Positions 44,682 to 53,294 of a DNA stretch of 64,000 bases are shown in pieces. A program made the position numbers and the translations under genes. Origin of the DNA: Vibrio penaeicida (GTDB taxonomy: Bacteria > Pseudomonadota > Gammaproteobacteria > Enterobacterales > Vibrionaceae); contig NZ_AP025145.1 of the NCBI RefSeq assembly GCF_019977755.1, positions 1,302,001-1,366,000 of the forward strand. The letters are read 5' to 3'. Every line of letters begins with the position of its first letter. The first letter of the stretch is position 1. Under the pieces are notes generated by a model. It was not told where the DNA came from. It ran no database searches and was given only the letters and a program-made list of their open reading frames with translations.

Positions 44682-46508
44682 TTAAGCTTTAAGGTCTGTC
44701 GATATAGAGACGTCACCAAGAGGCGTACTACAACAAGCCAAAACAATGTCATTCGCTTTATCTTCTGGCATCGAAGCTGGCACATCTGGCGTTTCAAACT
44801 CCCCGCGAATGACTTTCACACGACACGCGCCACAAAGCCCCGCTCGGCAACTGTTCGCTATACTCATTCCAGCATCTTCAGCCTGATTCAAAAGGGGTTG
44901 TTGGTTATTCCCTTCAAACGTTTTTCCATCCACCGTCACTTTTATCTCTTTCAACGGCAATTCAACTGGCTTGGCTACGCCGAATGCTTCCTGATGATAC
45001 TGACTTTCATCCAACCCCATTTTCATCAAAAGATTTTTAGATTTGGTCATAAAGCCACTAGGACCACATACGAAAACCTGCCTTGATAACAGGTCAGGTA
45101 TTTTCTTTATATGGCTTAGCGACAGCCGCCCCGTCAACCCGTGCCAACTGGAATCTGGTTGCGTTAAAGAAATCACTACATGCAACCCCGGATAAATCAT
45201 ATTCAGCTTCTCTAGCTCTTTACGGCAAGGGATGTCTCGCTCAGTACTGCATTGATGATAAAAAACAACGTTATTAACTTGGTCGTGATCCGAAAGGTAA
45301 CGAAGCATAGAGAGCATTGGAGTCACACCACTGCCTGCGGACATTAGCAGCAAGGGATGAAGCGTGTTTGTGAGGTGGAATGCGCCATCAGGCGTATCTG
45401 CCACCAGCGTGTCCCCCACTTTGAATCGATCGTGCAGCCAATTTGACACCGCACCTTCATTGATTCGTTTTACCGAAATGGCATACCTGCCAGGTCGTGT
45501 CGGACTGGAGGATAAGGTGTAGCGGCGAGAAAGTTTACCTGCTGGTGTATCAATTTCTACTGGCAGATGTTGACCAGGTAGATAGCCGGGTAAGGTGCCT
45601 TTCGCTGGTTCCATCCAAAACGTCAAAAAATCACGTGCTATGGTTTCTTTCTCCACACATGTGAGCGTTAACTTGTCTTTCGAATTATCTTTGTACTCTT
45701 CTTTAGGTTTTGCTTCTAAAACCTCCACCACATCACCGGCGCGAATGATACCTTCATTTTTAGCAACAAGATTTTGACCAAAGAACACACCTCCCCGTTT
45801 GTTTGCTCGGAAGGTGGAGAATGTCTTTAGAGGCTCTTTTGAGGTTTTAAACTCCCCAGTTTGTGTATTTACTGTCGTTAGAATGCACCTTTCACATGGC
45901 TTTACCGCTTCAAATTCGACATCACCAATTTTGATTCGCTTCCAACCGTCTTCCGCAAAAGGTTCAGTATCAGAAACCACCAAGTTGGTTCGGAATTGAT
46001 CCATTGAATTGGTTTCGCCACTTCTTTTATTTAATTCCGCTAGTGATGCTTCGCTGATCACAAGGAGAGGATACCCATCAGCAAAGCTAACGTTCGTTTG
46101 GATTTTTTCTCTAACGCGGTTCGACTGCTCACCACAATAAAGCAGCTGAACTGGTATGCCCAAAATTCGACTAAACCAATCGTTCGCCACCGGAGTTGTC
46201 GACAACGCATTAAAATTGTCGTTCCAAACCTGAGCTGACATCACTTCTCTTTCTAAATCAGCGTAACGGAGCCTTAACGTCGGCATTCCTGGGTAGGTCA
46301 TAACAAATCCGTCAGGTTGAAGCACAGCGTCTACTTTCACCATATTGGGGTGTTTTCTCGCCGTGACCATTGAACCATCCATCGCCGCGACCATGAACCT
46401 ACGGTCGAAAGTCAGCCCTTGCTTCTCTACCCAAGCTTTTGAAAGTCGAATTCCTCCGATGGATTTAACAGGAAAAACGTTAATTTGCGATAAGTACGGT
46501 TTTGTCAT
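44682..46508 (-). CDS. MOSC domain - flavin reductase - [2Fe-2S] ferredoxin fusion
   Basis: Three-part enzyme of 608 residues. Part 1 is a MOSC_N barrel and MOSC domain (about 1-270) like YcbX, with the conserved cysteine in VKPCERCILTTVNT, expected to work with molybdenum cofactor in reduction of N-hydroxylated compounds. Part 2 is a ferredoxin-NADP reductase-like unit: FAD motif RRYTLSSSPTRPG (about 331-343) and NAD-binding motif LLMSAGSGVTPMLSML. Part 3 is a plant-type [2Fe-2S] domain with NSCRAGLCGACRVKV and a last Cys in LACC. In E. coli the MOSC-ferredoxin protein (YcbX) needs a separate reductase; here both are in one chain, like a fusion of YcbX and Hcr. Soluble. Confidence 0.88.
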   Translation of the reverse strand: MTKPYLSQINVFPVKSIGGIRLSKAWVEKQGLTFDRRFMVAAMDGSMVTARKHPNMVKVDAVLQPDGFVMTYPGMPTLRLRYADLEREVMSAQVWNDNFNALSTTPVANDWFSRILGIPVQLLYCGEQSNRVREKIQTNVSFADGYPLLVISEASLAELNKRSGETNSMDQFRTNLVVSDTEPFAEDGWKRIKIGDVEFEAVKPCERCILTTVNTQTGEFKTSKEPLKTFSTFRANKRGGVFFGQNLVAKNEGIIRAGDVVEVLEAKPKEEYKDNSKDKLTLTCVEKETIARDFLTFWMEPAKGTLPGYLPGQHLPVEIDTPAGKLSRRYTLSSSPTRPGRYAISVKRINEGAVSNWLHDRFKVGDTLVADTPDGAFHLTNTLHPLLLMSAGSGVTPMLSMLRYLSDHDQVNNVVFYHQCSTERDIPCRKELEKLNMIYPGLHVVISLTQPDSSWHGLTGRLSLSHIKKIPDLLSRQVFVCGPSGFMTKSKNLLMKMGLDESQYHQEAFGVAKPVELPLKEIKVTVDGKTFEGNNQQPLLNQAEDAGMSIANSCRAGLCGACRVKVIRGEFETPDVPASMPEDKANDIVLACCSTPLGDVSISTDLKA

Positions 46509-47003
46509 TGTTATTCACTACTCTAAAAGACTTTTGTCTTTGTGATTTTCAATAATGGAAGCTGGAAGTTATTACTTGAATGCTTAGGGAGTCATAAGTG
46601 ATGCTCGATTTAGGATAACGGTACAATAATGAATACGATGAATCGAGAGAAAGATTCACACTTTGTTACACCTTGACGTATCAGCTAGGAAAAGCATTTA
46701 ATTATACGTTATGTAAGTTATTCACGCTTTTCAAGCTGGCTAATTCGACACAAACGTTTAAGCACAGCTAGCCGAAACATACTTAGGTTATAAATACTTC
46801 TTCGAACTAAGTCATGTGACTAGGGAAAGGTGGAACACCAAATGATGTAAAAGTACCTTTAATAGACTCGAAGGTAAAAAAGGCGTGAAAGATCACGTGT
46901 TTTTGTCTATCATCCTGTCGCCTAAACGGTTGCGTTTTTAGACTTTTCGTCGAATTCCTACTTTTAGGCTCCTGTTTTATCTTAACCTGGTGGGAGCTTT
47001 TCA
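46509..47003. other. Upstream region of pyrC
   Basis: 495 bases between divergent genes, AT-rich in the first part. It should hold both promoters. A PurR-like motif is at 46920-46935. A 68-codon minus-strand frame overlapping the pyrC start is not convincing. Confidence 0.55.
46920..46935. promoter_or_regulatory. Weak PurR-like site upstream of pyrC
   Basis: GCCTAAACGGTTGCGT matches 12 of 16 positions of the PurR consensus ACGCAAACGTTTGCGT, including the central AAACG and the right half. E. coli pyrC is under PurR, which makes the match plausible, but the left half is poor. Confidence 0.35.
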
Positions 47004-48032
47004 ATGACAACAATTACTATCACTCGTCCTGACGACTGGCACGTTCACTTACGCGATGGCGATGTTCTAACCGACACCGTACGCGATATCAGCCGCTATA
47101 ATGGTCGTGCTCTGATAATGCCAAATACCATCCCACCTGCAACCGATACCGACAAAGCGTTAGCGTACCGCGAGCGCATTATGGCACAGAATCCTAGTGA
47201 TAAATTTGAGCCACTGATGTCTCTTTACCTAACGGACAACACCACTTCTGATGAAATTCGCAAGGCAAAAGCTTCCGGTAAAATTGTAGCCGCGAAACTA
47301 TATCCTGCGGGCGCAACAACCAATTCTGATTCAGGTGTTACAAACGCTAAAAATATCTACCATGTGTTAGAAACCATGCAAGAAGTTGGCATGTTGCTTT
47401 TGATTCACGGTGAAGTCACCACTCACGACGTCGATATATTCGACCGCGAGAAGAAGTTTCTAGATACCGTTCTTGCCCCTATCGTTAACGACTTCCCTAA
47501 CCTGAAAATCGTTCTTGAGCACATTACAACTTCCGACGCTGCAACCTTTGTGAAGAACGCGAACGAAAACGTCGCGGCAACAATTACCGCGCACCACTTA
47601 CTGTTTAACCGTAATCACATGTTAGTGGGCGGTATCAAACCACATTTCTACTGCTTGCCAATTTTGAAACGCAATACGCACCAACAAGCGTTGATTGAAG
47701 CAGCCACCAGCGGCAGCAAAAAGTTCTTCCTAGGGACAGATTCTGCGCCACACGCAAAAGGAGCGAAAGAATCTGCTTGTGGTTGTGCAGGCTCTTACAC
47801 TGCTCACGCTGCAGTAGAACTTTACGCAGAAGTTTTTGATAACGAAGGCAAGCTAGAAAACCTTGAAGGTTTTGCAAGCCACAATGGTCCAGATTTTTAC
47901 GGGCTTCCTCGCAACCAAGATACAGTCACACTGGTTAAAGAATCTTGGGATGTGGCTGAAACTATGCCATTTGGTAGCGACATAGTTGTGCCAATCCGTG
48001 CTGGTGAGCAGATTGAGTGGAAAGTAAAGTAA
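47004..48032 (+). CDS. pyrC: Dihydroorotase PyrC
   Basis: Zinc enzyme of pyrimidine synthesis converting N-carbamoyl-aspartate to dihydroorotate. It has 342 residues, class II type. Metal ligands His13 and His15 are in [10 protein letters not shown]; the carboxylated Lys98 is in [11 protein letters not shown]; His135 is in LLIHGEVT; the catalytic Asp is in [14 protein letters not shown] lies nine bases before the ATG. It is a single gene with its own terminator, as in other gammaproteobacteria. An upstream PurR-like site could regulate it. Confidence 0.97.
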   Translation: MTTITITRPDDWHVHLRDGDVLTDTVRDISRYNGRALIMPNTIPPATDTDKALAYRERIMAQNPSDKFEPLMSLYLTDNTTSDEIRKAKASGKIVAAKLYPAGATTNSDSGVTNAKNIYHVLETMQEVGMLLLIHGEVTTHDVDIFDREKKFLDTVLAPIVNDFPNLKIVLEHITTSDAATFVKNANENVAATITAHHLLFNRNHMLVGGIKPHFYCLPILKRNTHQQALIEAATSGSKKFFLGTDSAPHAKGAKESACGCAGSYTAHAAVELYAEVFDNEGKLENLEGFASHNGPDFYGLPRNQDTVTLVKESWDVAETMPFGSDIVVPIRAGEQIEWKVK

Positions 48033-48074
48033 CTCGTTAATACTGATCGATACAACGATTAAGTAACCTAAATC

Positions 48075-48104
48075 AAATGCCCGCAAAACATGCGGGCATT
48101 TTTT
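48075..48104. terminator. Bidirectional terminator between pyrC and the AraC gene
   Basis: AAATGCCCGCA / TGCGGGCATTT with a five-base loop and T run. Confidence 0.92.
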
Positions 48105-48915
48105 ATACTGGTCGATTCACTTTATATTGGTCCGGTGTCATTCCTGCATAGCGTTTAAACATTGTGATAAACGGGCTGGCTTGGTTGTACCCCAGAAGAA
48201 ACGCCGTTTCCTTTACCGACTTACCTTTTCGAAGTAACTCCATAGAATGCAGGTAACGTATTCGTAAACGCCACTCAGTAAAACTCATCCCTAATTCGCT
48301 TTGGCAGTGCCTTGCAAGAGACCGCTCGGTAGTGTGAACGCGAGCAGCCCAGCTTTTCAAAGAGTCGTTGTTAGTTGGGTTCTCTTCTAAGCCTCTTAGA
48401 ATAGGAGCTAACATCTTGTGACTGGAGGTGGGTAAAAAGTGATGTTTCTCAGGCGCCATTGCCAATTGATCCAGTAAAACATCAACTAATCGCTTATCTT
48501 GCTCCGATTCTGCCGAACACACATCTCTCTGTCGAAAATCTTCGATAATGGCTGTCATAATCGGCGTTACACCCAGTAGGCAAGTCTGTTTTGGCATGTG
48601 CTTTGTCTTATCTGCACTGACATTGAGCGAACAGTAATCCAAAGGCTTTCTATTAAAACTGTGGTGCAATACACCAGCAGGAACCCATATTGCCAAATTG
48701 GGTGGCGCTAGAAATCGTGTCTTATTAGCAAACAGCTCCAACATCCCGCCTCGAATAAATTGCAATTGCCCCCAAACGTGGCAATGTTCTCGCGTAACAG
48801 TATTCGAATTGAACGCATCAAAATTCATGTACACATCTGAAGGCAGCTCTTCAAAAGAAATAGCTGGATGGGTATTGGTTTGGGGCTTCTCTCTCATCTT
48901 CCGCTTCGTACTCAT
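48103..48915 (-). CDS. AraC family transcriptional regulator (NimR-like)
   Basis: DNA-binding regulator of 270 residues. The N-terminal cupin (about 20-110; HCHVWGQLQFIRGGMLELFA, WVPAGVLHHSF) binds a ligand, and the C-terminal AraC domain (about 170-268) has two helix-turn-helix units: SWAARVHTTERSLARHC and VKETAFLLGYNQASPFITMF. Start could be ATG 48915 or a later codon such as 48894; the first residues MSTKRKMREK are basic. It is divergent from bioM, 282 bases away. Regulation of the biotin importer is possible but the type is usually linked to drug or metabolite efflux. Confidence 0.87.
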   Translation of the reverse strand: MSTKRKMREKPQTNTHPAISFEELPSDVYMNFDAFNSNTVTREHCHVWGQLQFIRGGMLELFANKTRFLAPPNLAIWVPAGVLHHSFNRKPLDYCSLNVSADKTKHMPKQTCLLGVTPIMTAIIEDFRQRDVCSAESEQDKRLVDVLLDQLAMAPEKHHFLPTSSHKMLAPILRGLEENPTNNDSLKSWAARVHTTERSLARHCQSELGMSFTEWRLRIRYLHSMELLRKGKSVKETAFLLGYNQASPFITMFKRYAGMTPDQYKVNRPV

Positions 48916-49197
48916 ACTGTCTTTTGGGAGATAGATATCATTATACCGACCTAGCTCATCAAATCACCATTGAATTGTTGTGTTGGGAGTTATTCTTGTA
49001 CTGGGTGGTATTCTTAAACTTGTCACCCAAACCTCGTTTGAAAATCACACAACCCCCCTTATTTACTCACCTCTAAAATAGTCTCCACAATCTATTGGTG
49101 GTTTACCCTGCAAATTCAAGTTGATAGTATGCGCGTCACAAATCATCGCTAACTCAATTAGCGTTAGGTTGCAATTCACCTAGATACGAATAAAGAC

Positions 49198-49959
49198 ATG
49201 ACAAGCTCAGACGACAAAATACCAACCAATGCTGCTCAGAATTCATTAATTGAGATGCAGAGCGTGTGCCTAGATATAGAAGGCAACCGAGTCCTTAAGA
49301 ACGTGTCTTTTGCAACCAAGTCTCGCCGCTTGGGAATAATTGGTCGCAATGGCTCAGGAAAATCGACCCTATCACGTGTTTTATCTGGTTTGATAGAAAT
49401 ACAGTCTGGTAAATTGGAAGTGGCAGGTATCGACCCCTACAATAATAGAGGTGCGGCTGTCGCACAAATTGGCATCTTATTTCAAAACCCCGATCATCAA
49501 ATCATCTTCCCTACTGTTATTGAGGAACTTGTGTTCGGCTTACGACAGCAGGGGCAAAGTAAGGCTGAGGCGAAGTCGAATGCCTTAAACATTTTGGCTA
49601 AGTTTGGCAAAACTCACTGGCAAGATGTTCATACCGCTTCTCTATCACAAGGTCAAAAACACTTAGTTTGCCTAATGTCTATTGTCGCTATGCAGCCCAA
49701 ACTCATTATCTTAGATGAACCGTTTGCAGGGTTAGATATTCCAACAAAACGACAACTTCAGCGGTACTTAGATTCTTTCGATGGGTGCTTGGTTCATATC
49801 AGCCACGATCCTGCTGATATCGAACATTATGATCAAATATTATGGTTAGAATCTGGACAAATTGAGGAAGTGGGCACACCTGATGCAGTGTTGCCAAACT
49901 ACCTTGCAGAAATGAACCGATTGGGAGACAGCGATGATATCTCTAACCTCACCAATTGA
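49198..49959 (+). CDS. bioM: ECF biotin importer ATPase BioM
   Basis: Cytoplasmic ATPase of an energy-coupling-factor transporter, 253 residues. Walker A is IIGRNGSGKSTLSRVL, the Q-loop is GILFQNPDHQIIFPTV (the Q-helix of ECF ATPases), the signature is a variant LSQGQKHLV, and Walker B is LIILDEPFAGLD with His in VHISHD. It is followed, with a 26-base overlap, by the T component and then by the biotin S component BioY, so the substrate is biotin. Single ATPase gene, as in bioMNY systems. Confidence 0.9.
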   Translation: MTSSDDKIPTNAAQNSLIEMQSVCLDIEGNRVLKNVSFATKSRRLGIIGRNGSGKSTLSRVLSGLIEIQSGKLEVAGIDPYNNRGAAVAQIGILFQNPDHQIIFPTVIEELVFGLRQQGQSKAEAKSNALNILAKFGKTHWQDVHTASLSQGQKHLVCLMSIVAMQPKLIILDEPFAGLDIPTKRQLQRYLDSFDGCLVHISHDPADIEHYDQILWLESGQIEEVGTPDAVLPNYLAEMNRLGDSDDISNLTN

Positions 49960-50548
49960 AACGAGAGCACATAACTGGAGTGCAGGGCTAAAGCTTGCTC
50001 TACTCGGTGTTGCCACAATCAGTTTATTTTTTGTGGAAAGTATCCTCTTACATAGCATTTTTCTTGCTCTAGTTATTGTTCTTTATGCCTTACCGGGCAA
50101 AGTGTTTTTTCTACACGGTTGTCGGCAGCTAAAAATTTTATGGCCATTCGTCGCTATTGTACTTGCATGGCATACATGGACAGAGGAATACCAACTTGGT
50201 GCGGTTATCGTTATCCGAATGCTATCTGCCGTCGCACTTGCAAACTTGGTGACGATGACAACACGACTATCCGATATGATTGATGTGGTGCATTTCTTAT
50301 CGCGCCCATTTAGGCGTTTAGGCTTAAGTACTCAAGCCTTAGAGCTAGCGATCGCGTTAGTCATTCGCATGACTCCCGTTTTGATTTCTAAAGGACAAAG
50401 CCTAACTTTCGCTTGGCGAGCTCGTTCTACCAAACGATCTGGCTGGCGCATTATTTTACCTTTTACCGTTCTTGCACTGGACGATGCGGACCACGTTGCC
50501 GAAGCTCTCAGAGCTCGCGGTGGCACTACTAATCTGGAGAAAAAATAA
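49934..50548 (+). CDS. bioN: ECF biotin importer transmembrane coupling protein BioN
   Basis: EcfT-type membrane protein of 204 residues with four to five helices. The coupling-helix motif that docks on the ATPase is TFAWRARSTKRSGWR and the last part AEALRARGG (the paired A-R-G motifs of EcfT). The start is ATG 49934 with GGAG seven bases upstream, inside the end of bioM. The stop codon is immediately followed by the bioY ATG, so the three genes are tightly coupled. Confidence 0.88.
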   Translation: MISLTSPIETRAHNWSAGLKLALLGVATISLFFVESILLHSIFLALVIVLYALPGKVFFLHGCRQLKILWPFVAIVLAWHTWTEEYQLGAVIVIRMLSAVALANLVTMTTRLSDMIDVVHFLSRPFRRLGLSTQALELAIALVIRMTPVLISKGQSLTFAWRARSTKRSGWRIILPFTVLALDDADHVAEALRARGGTTNLEKK

Positions 50549-51097
50549 ATGGAAAAGAACATTGCTTATACCGCTCTTTTTGCGGGTTTGATAGCCGCCC
50601 TTGGCTTGATCCCAAAAATTACGTTGGCATTTGGCGTCCCCATCACTGCACAAAGTCTCGGCATTATGCTTTGCGGCACTATCTTGGGTGCAAAACGTGG
50701 TGGATTAGCCGTACTTCTGTTCTTGTTGCTCGTCGCTATTGGTCTTCCACTATTGTCAGGTGGTCGTGGTGGAATCGGGCTCTTCTTTGGCGCTACTGGC
50801 GGCTTCTTAATTGGCTGGCCGATTGCTGCGTTTGTAACAGGATTCATAGTAGAAAAGTGGCGTAGCGGTAATCTAACTCTTATAGCCAGTGTTGCGTCTA
50901 TGATTGGCGGAATTATCGTGATGTATGTATTTGGTATTGCTGGTATGGCTATCGTTCTTAAGAAAACGCTTCTTGAGTCCGCGGCTCTTGTTACCGCCTT
51001 TATTCCAGGTGACATCATCAAGGCCATTATTGCTGGTCTGTTAACATCGGCAATCGCAAAAGCTCGACCTGCAAGTTTACTATCAAGAGCGGCATAG
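50549..51097 (+). CDS. bioY: BioY biotin-binding S component
   Basis: Integral membrane substrate-binding protein of 182 residues with six helices. The family pattern is clear: VPITAQSLGIMLCGTILGAKRG, seen at about 30-51, then LPLLSGGRGGIGLFFGATGG and FIPGDIIKAIIAGLL. It captures biotin and releases it into the cell when driven by BioM and BioN. It starts at the base after the bioN stop codon. The next gene, 73 bases downstream, encodes a BPL_N-type protein. Confidence 0.94.
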   Translation: MEKNIAYTALFAGLIAALGLIPKITLAFGVPITAQSLGIMLCGTILGAKRGGLAVLLFLLLVAIGLPLLSGGRGGIGLFFGATGGFLIGWPIAAFVTGFIVEKWRSGNLTLIASVASMIGGIIVMYVFGIAGMAIVLKKTLLESAALVTAFIPGDIIKAIIAGLLTSAIAKARPASLLSRAA

Positions 51098-51170
51098 ATC
51101 CCCTAATCTAGCCAATCTCGTATATAAATGCCTTGTATGTAAAAAAGTTTGCCACGAAGGGGGAACGATT

Positions 51171-51908
51171 GTGAAAACTCTAATTTATACCGACAACGTT
51201 TCAAACAACCATATTCTGTATTATGCGTTGGCAAAACTCCGTGGCAAACAGAACGTTTTTTTCGTTAATGCCAATGAAATTCTTGAAGGGGCTTTGACTC
51301 AAGATATCGACCTCTTCGTGATGCCTGGTGGCGCAAGCCGTTACAAATCGGCGAAATTAAATGGTAAAGCCAACACGTTAATTAAAGATTACGTTGCAAA
51401 TGGGGGTTTTTATCTTGGAATATGTGCTGGTGCCTATATGGCATGCGCGCGTACTCTTTGGGCAAAGGATTCACCATTTGAAATTGAAACTTCAAACGAA
51501 CTCTCGTTTTTTAATGGCACGGCTGAAGGTCCCATTGATTGTTTTGGCGAGGGGGATAACTTTAACAGCACAAAACCTAACGTTGTTTCTTTGAATGTCC
51601 TTCAAGGATCAAACACCCTACTCCAATCTTCCCTCTATATGGGCGGTAGCTTATTCAAAGCTGCGCCAGACGAAGATGTTGAAGTCATCGCAACATTCTC
51701 TGATTTACCAAATGCTCCAGCAGCTGTTATCAAAGGAAAATTTGGTAAAGGTCAGTATATTCTGAGTTCTACACATCCCGAATACGATACAGAAGCTGTC
51801 GAACTCATGCGTTTTGATGTTGTAGGAAATGAATATATCGATTTCACCGAATTAGAAAATGCCTCATCCCTAAACCTAGCCTTATTAGCTCAACTGCTTG
51901 CAGAATAA
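51171..51908 (+). CDS. BPL_N (biotin-protein ligase N-terminal) amidotransferase-like protein
   Basis: Protein of 245 residues starting at a GTG with the strong site AAGGGGGA. It is a class I glutamine-amidotransferase-like fold: LFVMPGGASRY (oxyanion region), nucleophile Cys85 in YLGICAGAYMAC, and a His-Pro-Glu in STHPEYD completing a Cys-His-Glu triad. This domain is normally found at the N terminus of eukaryotic biotin-protein ligases; here it stands alone. It follows bioMNY by 73 bases and is probably in the same transcript. Its reaction is unknown; an amide or ester hydrolysis that frees biotin (for example from biocytin or biotin amides) is an attractive but unproven idea. Confidence 0.82.
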   Translation: MKTLIYTDNVSNNHILYYALAKLRGKQNVFFVNANEILEGALTQDIDLFVMPGGASRYKSAKLNGKANTLIKDYVANGGFYLGICAGAYMACARTLWAKDSPFEIETSNELSFFNGTAEGPIDCFGEGDNFNSTKPNVVSLNVLQGSNTLLQSSLYMGGSLFKAAPDEDVEVIATFSDLPNAPAAVIKGKFGKGQYILSSTHPEYDTEAVELMRFDVVGNEYIDFTELENASSLNLALLAQLLAE

Positions 51909-52156
51909 GCCAACCCCAAAGTAGCGTTGTTTTCACTGCCGTTTCTTTCCAAGACTGCCTAACCGTTAATTAAGCTAACTATCTCAATAATTGATTTCAT
52001 TATTCATGTTTGAAAACAATTAGATAGCCATTCACCTTAAATACCTTAGTTTAATTAACTAGTTGAATTTCAATCAAATCATCCATTCTAATAACTTGAA
52101 ATAACAGCAAAGCAAACTAAATTTAAAGTGGGAATAAAGAAACTTAGGTCATTGGA

Positions 52157-53293
52157 ATGAAAACACTTCAGTCTGTATGGGACGGCAAGCATTGGCAAGA
52201 TGCAGAAGAGATAAAGCAGCTTAATAGTGACAACACTTTGGTTTTATTATTTGGCTCAATTAATAATGAAAATCATGCCATTCAACAATTACGCAATTAC
52301 TTGCCAGATGCCCAACTTACAGGCTGCTCGACTGCAGGTGAAGTTTCTGGAGTTCGAGTGCATGATAACGCGCTCGTGGTAACGGTAATTTGTTTTGAGA
52401 AAACCCCCATACGTATGCTGCGTCTGAAAATGCCAGACGAAGAAATTAACCAAAAAGACATTGGGATCCAAATGGTGAAACAGCTAATGGAAACGCCCGA
52501 TTTGAAGCATATTTTAGTGCTCAGCGATGGGCTATATGTGAATGGCTGTATGCTAACAGAGGGGTTTGAGTGCGCTGTCCCTGAGCACATTAAGGTGACA
52601 GGAGGGCTTGCTGGTGACAACGAATCCTTCAACAAGACCTACGTACTCTACCAAGATGACGTAGCAGAAAAACAGATCGTTGCTGTCGGCTTCTATGGTG
52701 AATCAATTTCAGTGAGTTATGGCTCACGTGGTGGTTGGAGTCCATTTGGTTTAGAAAGAAAGATCACGCACTCCGAAGAAAACACACTTTATGAATTAGA
52801 CGACGAGAACGCCCTAGACATATACAAGAGCTACTTAGGCGAACTCGCTTCCACCTTACCAGCTAGTGGGCTCAGATTTCCGTTAGAGATAACCGACCCC
52901 AGTAAATCAACGAAACTTGTGCGCACACTACTTAGCATTGATGAAACGTCAGGCTCAATTACATTTGCCGGTAACGTACCCTCAGGCGCAACCGCCATGT
53001 TAATGCGAGCAAACGTTGAAACGCTTATAGAAGGTGCGCAAAGTGCTGCCGAAGTGTGTCGACAGGATATGAACGACTCCCCACAATTTGCCATCTTAAT
53101 CAGCTGTGTTGGACGAAAAATTCTTTTGAAACAACTCGTCGAAGATGAAGTGGAAGCAGTAAAAGACGAGCTTGGCCCATCAACAGTACTTTGTGGGTTT
53201 TATTCTTACGGAGAAATCGCTCCTTATGACAGGCACTATCCGTCAGAGTTACATAACCAAACGATGACTATCACAGCATTTTCGGAAACTTGA
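52157..53293 (+). CDS. FIST domain sensor protein (candidate NosP-type)
   Basis: Cytoplasmic protein of 378 residues made of a FIST_N domain (about 25-210; TGCSTAGEVSG, HILVLSDGLYVNG, VTGGLAGDN) and a FIST_C domain (about 215-355; ending GFYSYGEIAPYD and LHNQTMTITAF). FIST proteins sense small ligands; some (NosP) bind heme and nitric oxide and act on an adjacent kinase or cyclase. Its stop codon is one base from the ATG of a diguanylate cyclase, so it very probably controls that enzyme. The conserved histidine in SELHNQT is a candidate ligand-binding residue, which is inference. Confidence 0.88.
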   Translation: MKTLQSVWDGKHWQDAEEIKQLNSDNTLVLLFGSINNENHAIQQLRNYLPDAQLTGCSTAGEVSGVRVHDNALVVTVICFEKTPIRMLRLKMPDEEINQKDIGIQMVKQLMETPDLKHILVLSDGLYVNGCMLTEGFECAVPEHIKVTGGLAGDNESFNKTYVLYQDDVAEKQIVAVGFYGESISVSYGSRGGWSPFGLERKITHSEENTLYELDDENALDIYKSYLGELASTLPASGLRFPLEITDPSKSTKLVRTLLSIDETSGSITFAGNVPSGATAMLMRANVETLIEGAQSAAEVCRQDMNDSPQFAILISCVGRKILLKQLVEDEVEAVKDELGPSTVLCGFYSYGEIAPYDRHYPSELHNQTMTITAFSET

Positions 53294-53294
53294 T

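Noticed and set aside
46807..47013. Minus-strand 68-codon frame overlapping the start of pyrC
   Set aside because: No ribosome site, no recognisable family and overlap with the start of an essential gene.
49092..49190. BirA operator upstream of bioM
   Set aside because: Fragments such as GGTTTAC and AGGTTGCAA occur, but not the paired TTGTAAACC/GGTTTACAA arrangement with normal spacing.
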